Positions 61,467-64,000 of a DNA stretch of 64,000 nt are shown here, one piece after another. The stretch is from Pyrinomonadaceae bacterium (lineage in GTDB: Bacteria > Acidobacteriota > Blastocatellia > Pyrinomonadales > Pyrinomonadaceae), in the NCBI GenBank assembly GCA_019186825.1, contig JABARP010000024.1, positions 1 through 64,000 on the forward strand. The letters are read 5' to 3'. The notes beneath the pieces are model-generated. The model made no database searches and was not told the DNA's origin. It worked only from the letters and a program-made list of their open reading frames with translations. Both the position numbers and the translations under genes were made by a program. Each line of letters begins with the position of its first letter. Positions within the stretch are counted from its first letter, which is position 1.

Positions 61467-62477
61467 TTAAATTGCGGCTGAATCTGCCTTTACAAAGCCG
61501 AGCTCGACCTTGACGTCTTTCTCGATGCGTGCGGTCAGATCAGGCGTATTCTTGAGCAGCGTCTTTACGTTCTCGCGTCCCTGGCCGAGACGTTCGCCGG
61601 CATATGAGAACCATGCTCCGGCCTTCTCGATCACATTGTGATTTACGGCGAGATCGATCAGATCGCCCTCACGCGAAATCCCTTCGCCGTACATAATGTC
61701 GAATTCAGTTTCGCGGAATGGCGGTGCGCATTTGTTCTTTACGACCTTCACGCGTGTGCGGTTACCGACGACCTTGTCGCCGTCCTTGATCGCCCCGATA
61801 CGTCGAATATCAAGCCGCAGGCTCGAATAGAATTTCAATGCCTTTCCGCCGGTCGTCGTTTCCGGCGAGCCAAAAAAGACGCCGATCTTCTCTCGAAGCT
61901 GGTTGATGAAGATAAAGCACGTGTGCGAATTCGCTACGATCGCCGTGATCTTTCGCAAGGCCTGGGACATCAGGCGTGCCTGCAGGCCGGGAAGCGAATC
62001 GCCCATTTCGCCATCCAGTTCGGCGCGCGGCACAAGTGCAGCAACCGAATCAACAACTATCACATCGACACTGTTCGAGCGCACAAGCGTTTCCGCGATC
62101 TCGAGCGCTTGTTCGCCGGAATCGGGCTGCGAGATAAGCATATCGTCGATATTGACGCCGAGTTTGCCCGCGTATTCCGGGTCCATCGCATGCTCTGCAT
62201 CGATGTAAGCACAAACACCGCCTTCACGCTGCGCAGAAGCGACGACCTGCAGCGCAAGCGTCGTTTTTCCCGAACTCTCCGGCCCGTAAACCTCAACAAT
62301 TCGGCCTCTTGGGAAACCTCCGACGCCGATGGCGGCATCAAGGCTCAAACAGCTCGTCGAGATCGCTCCTGCTTCACTGTGCGGGCGTTCCCCGAGACGC
62401 ATGATTGATCCTTTGCCGAATTTCTTCTCGATCTGTGCCAATGCCGATTCAATAGCTTTTCCTTTGTCTGTGCTCAT
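61467..62477 (-). CDS. recA: Recombinase RecA
   Basis: A 336-residue Rec[27 protein letters not shown], Walker [13 protein letters not shown] (about residue 66), [47 protein letters not shown] (L2 loop), and the C-terminal domain ending about 336. The C-terminal acidic tail is short. It converges with the lipoprotein gene. A promoter and palindrome are about 55-80 bp upstream. Confidence 0.97.
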   Translation of the reverse strand: MSTDKGKAIESALAQIEKKFGKGSIMRLGERPHSEAGAISTSCLSLDAAIGVGGFPRGRIVEVYGPESSGKTTLALQVVASAQREGGVCAYIDAEHAMDPEYAGKLGVNIDDMLISQPDSGEQALEIAETLVRSNSVDVIVVDSVAALVPRAELDGEMGDSLPGLQARLMSQALRKITAIVANSHTCFIFINQLREKIGVFFGSPETTTGGKALKFYSSLRLDIRRIGAIKDGDKVVGNRTRVKVVKNKCAPPFRETEFDIMYGEGISREGDLIDLAVNHNVIEKAGAWFSYAGERLGQGRENVKTLLKNTPDLTARIEKDVKVELGFVKADSAAI

Positions 62478-62530
62478 AAGTCCTTATTTGTGTGGAGATT
62501 ACGCGTTTGCTCCATGCGCGTCCGAATTAA

Positions 62531-62559
62531 AGAATACACGAGTGTTGCAAAGAATGCAA
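62531..62559 (-). promoter_or_regulatory. recA promoter with overlapping palindrome
   Basis: On the minus strand TTGCAT (62554-62559) and TATTCT (62531-62536) are 17 bp apart. The palindrome TTGCA-AAGAA-TGCAA (62545-62559) covers the -35, a suitable place for LexA, but it resembles none of the LexA boxes I know. TTGCA-type half sites recur nearby (GTTGCAC). Confidence 0.55.
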
Positions 62560-62697
62560 GCCTGTTGCACCTGTGAAACGCATATTTTTTGAAAATTATT
62601 CCGGGACAGAAATTTCGATGAGTGTAAGCGATTTAGGCTTGCAAGGGCAAATTGGTAAAATATTCCGCAGCCTACTTGAACTCCACGGGGAAGAACT

Positions 62698-64000
62698 ATG
62701 AAATTTTTGCTCTCGCTACTCACTCTTGTCTGTCTTGCTGCGCTCATCGTCGCTCAGGTACCGAAAGATCCGTTCCCGGTTAAACGGGTTGAGACGCCGG
62801 AAACTTGGAGACGCGACGGATGGGCCGCCGTCGATCGTGCAAAGGCGACTAAGCCGATCTTGCCGAAGAAAGGCAAGCCAAGGAACGTGATACTTTTCAT
62901 CGGCGACGGAATGGGCGTCTCGACGCTGACCGCTGCCCGCATTCTAGAGGGACAGCTACGCGGCGAGAGCGGCGAGGAGAATAGGCTGAGTTTTGAGAAC
63001 TTTCCATATTCAGCTCTCTCAAAAACCTATTCGACCAATCAACAGACCTCGGACTCGGCGCCGACAATGAGTGCGATCATTACGGGCGTGAAAACCGACG
63101 AGGGCATTCTTTCGGTCAATCAGAATGTCGTTCACGATGACTACCGTACGGTGAAAGGGAACGAGGCGAAAACCTTGCTCGAATACGCCGAGGAAGCCGG
63201 CCTTTCGACCGGTATCGTCTCGACAGCGAGGTTGACCCACGCAACTCCCGGAGCGTGTTACGCACACACTGCTGACCGGAACTGGGAGTCCGATGCAGAC
63301 ATCAAGAAACGGAATCCGGCCGCCTACGCTGCGGGATTCCCGGACATCGCAAGGCAGCTTATCGAAACACCTTACGGCGACGGTCCTGAAGTGCTTTTGA
63401 GCGGCGGACGGTCGAAGTTTATGACCTTCGACCAGACCGACCCGGAATACTCGGACAAGCATGGCGAAAGGCTCGACAACCGCGACCTGATCAAAGAATG
63501 GGTCGAGAAAAGGGACGATTCGAAGTACGTCTGGAATCAGAAGGATTTCGATAAGATCAACCCGAAAAAGACGAAGCGCTTGATGGGCCTTTTCGAACCG
63601 TCGTATATGCGTTATTCGTTCGATCGGAAGAATGACAAGGCCGGCGAGCCTTCGCTGTCAGAAATGACGGCAAAGTCGATCGACATACTTTCGCGAAATA
63701 AGAAAGGTTACTTTCTGATGGTCGAAGGCGGACGCATCGATCATGGCAGCCACGCAGGAAATGCCTATCGAGCGTTGACCGACACCATCGCACTTTCTGA
63801 CGCCGTTCGAACCGCCGCGAGCAAGGTCGATCTTTCGAACACACTCATTGTCGTAACCGCGGACCACAGCCACACGCTCGTGATCCAAGGTTATCCTGCG
63901 CGAGGCAATGACATCCTTGGGCTTGTCCGCCAGATGGACAGCAACGGTAACCTCGAGCCCGGTTATCACAAAGACAAGCTCGGCCTGCCGTACACGACGC
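62698..64000 (+). CDS. Alkaline phosphatase (PhoA family), 3' end outside window
   Basis: The frame is open from ATG at 62698 to the right edge (434 codons). A signal peptide (MKFLLSLLTLVCLAALIVAQ) is followed by the alkaline phosphatase fold: VILFIGDGMGVST (metal Asp), TSDSAPTMSAI with the nucleophilic Ser in DSA, VSTARLTHATPGA, LLSGGRSKF, MVEGGRIDHGSHAGN and VTADHSHT. All metal and phosphate residues visible so far are intact. The rest of the enzyme lies outside. Probably periplasmic; regulation by phosphate is not visible. Confidence 0.93.
   Translation, partial: MKFLLSLLTLVCLAALIVAQVPKDPFPVKRVETPETWRRDGWAAVDRAKATKPILPKKGKPRNVILFIGDGMGVSTLTAARILEGQLRGESGEENRLSFENFPYSALSKTYSTNQQTSDSAPTMSAIITGVKTDEGILSVNQNVVHDDYRTVKGNEAKTLLEYAEEAGLSTGIVSTARLTHATPGACYAHTADRNWESDADIKKRNPAAYAAGFPDIARQLIETPYGDGPEVLLSGGRSKFMTFDQTDPEYSDKHGERLDNRDLIKEWVEKRDDSKYVWNQKDFDKINPKKTKRLMGLFEPSYMRYSFDRKNDKAGEPSLSEMTAKSIDILSRNKKGYFLMVEGGRIDHGSHAGNAYRALTDTIALSDAVRTAASKVDLSNTLIVVTADHSHTLVIQGYPARGNDILGLVRQMDSNGNLEPGYHKDKLGLPYTT

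Overview
The window looks like chromosomal DNA of an Acidobacteriota member, most likely Blastocatellia/Pyrinomonadales-like. That is inference from gene content: a VWA protein of the 'VWFA-related Acidobacterial' type, FG-GAP/VCBS secreted proteins, a very large Ser/Thr kinase with FlgO-like and TPR modules, an ECF sigma factor of the acidobacterial/planctomycete type, lpxD (so a Gram-negative envelope) and scattered CTTTGCG repeats. No phage, plasmid or CRISPR is visible. Most of the sequence is housekeeping.

Layout. 1-5050 (minus): rpoD (cut by the left edge) and dnaG. A UPF0175/PIN toxin-antitoxin cassette sits exactly at the dnaG start codon and is bracketed by a perfect 56-bp duplication of the dnaG 5' end. 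5115-16398: mutS2, a DCC protein, msrB, a Ca2+/H+ antiporter, lpxD, a Uma2-like protein, priA and small membrane or lipoproteins. 16448-23621 (plus): lon, a MltD-like lytic transglycosylase, an Rrf2 regulator with two matching operators, a thioredoxin-like protein, an MDR oxidoreductase and thioredoxin. 23708-27815: two paralogous secreted FG-GAP proteins separated by a repeat-rich spacer. 28024-33598: VWA protein, deoB and two secreted peptidases. 34323-42921: giant kinase, a secreted protein, a VOC protein, ECF sigma factor, DUF4286 and tsaD. 43103-50763: sorbosone-dehydrogenase-like/FG-GAP protein, the obg-nadD-rsfS-rlmH-dksA-comF operon and a ClC transporter. 50818-51635 has no convincing gene but holds hairpins and three DnaA-box-like sites beside an AT-rich inverted repeat. 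51697-54748: rpmA, rplU, hpt, then an rpiB-deoC pair whose N-termini look like microcompartment encapsulation peptides. 54768-64000: TPR/TonB protein, pseudokinase, DnaC-like ATPase, receiver-like protein, rarA, tRNA-Phe, a lipoprotein, recA and an alkaline phosphatase cut by the right edge.

The three observations most worth following are the toxin-antitoxin insertion at dnaG, the microcompartment-type rpiB-deoC pair with no shell genes nearby, and the Rrf2 regulator with a repeated TGTAAC-N7-GTTACA operator. All family assignments come from reading translated motifs; no database search was run.
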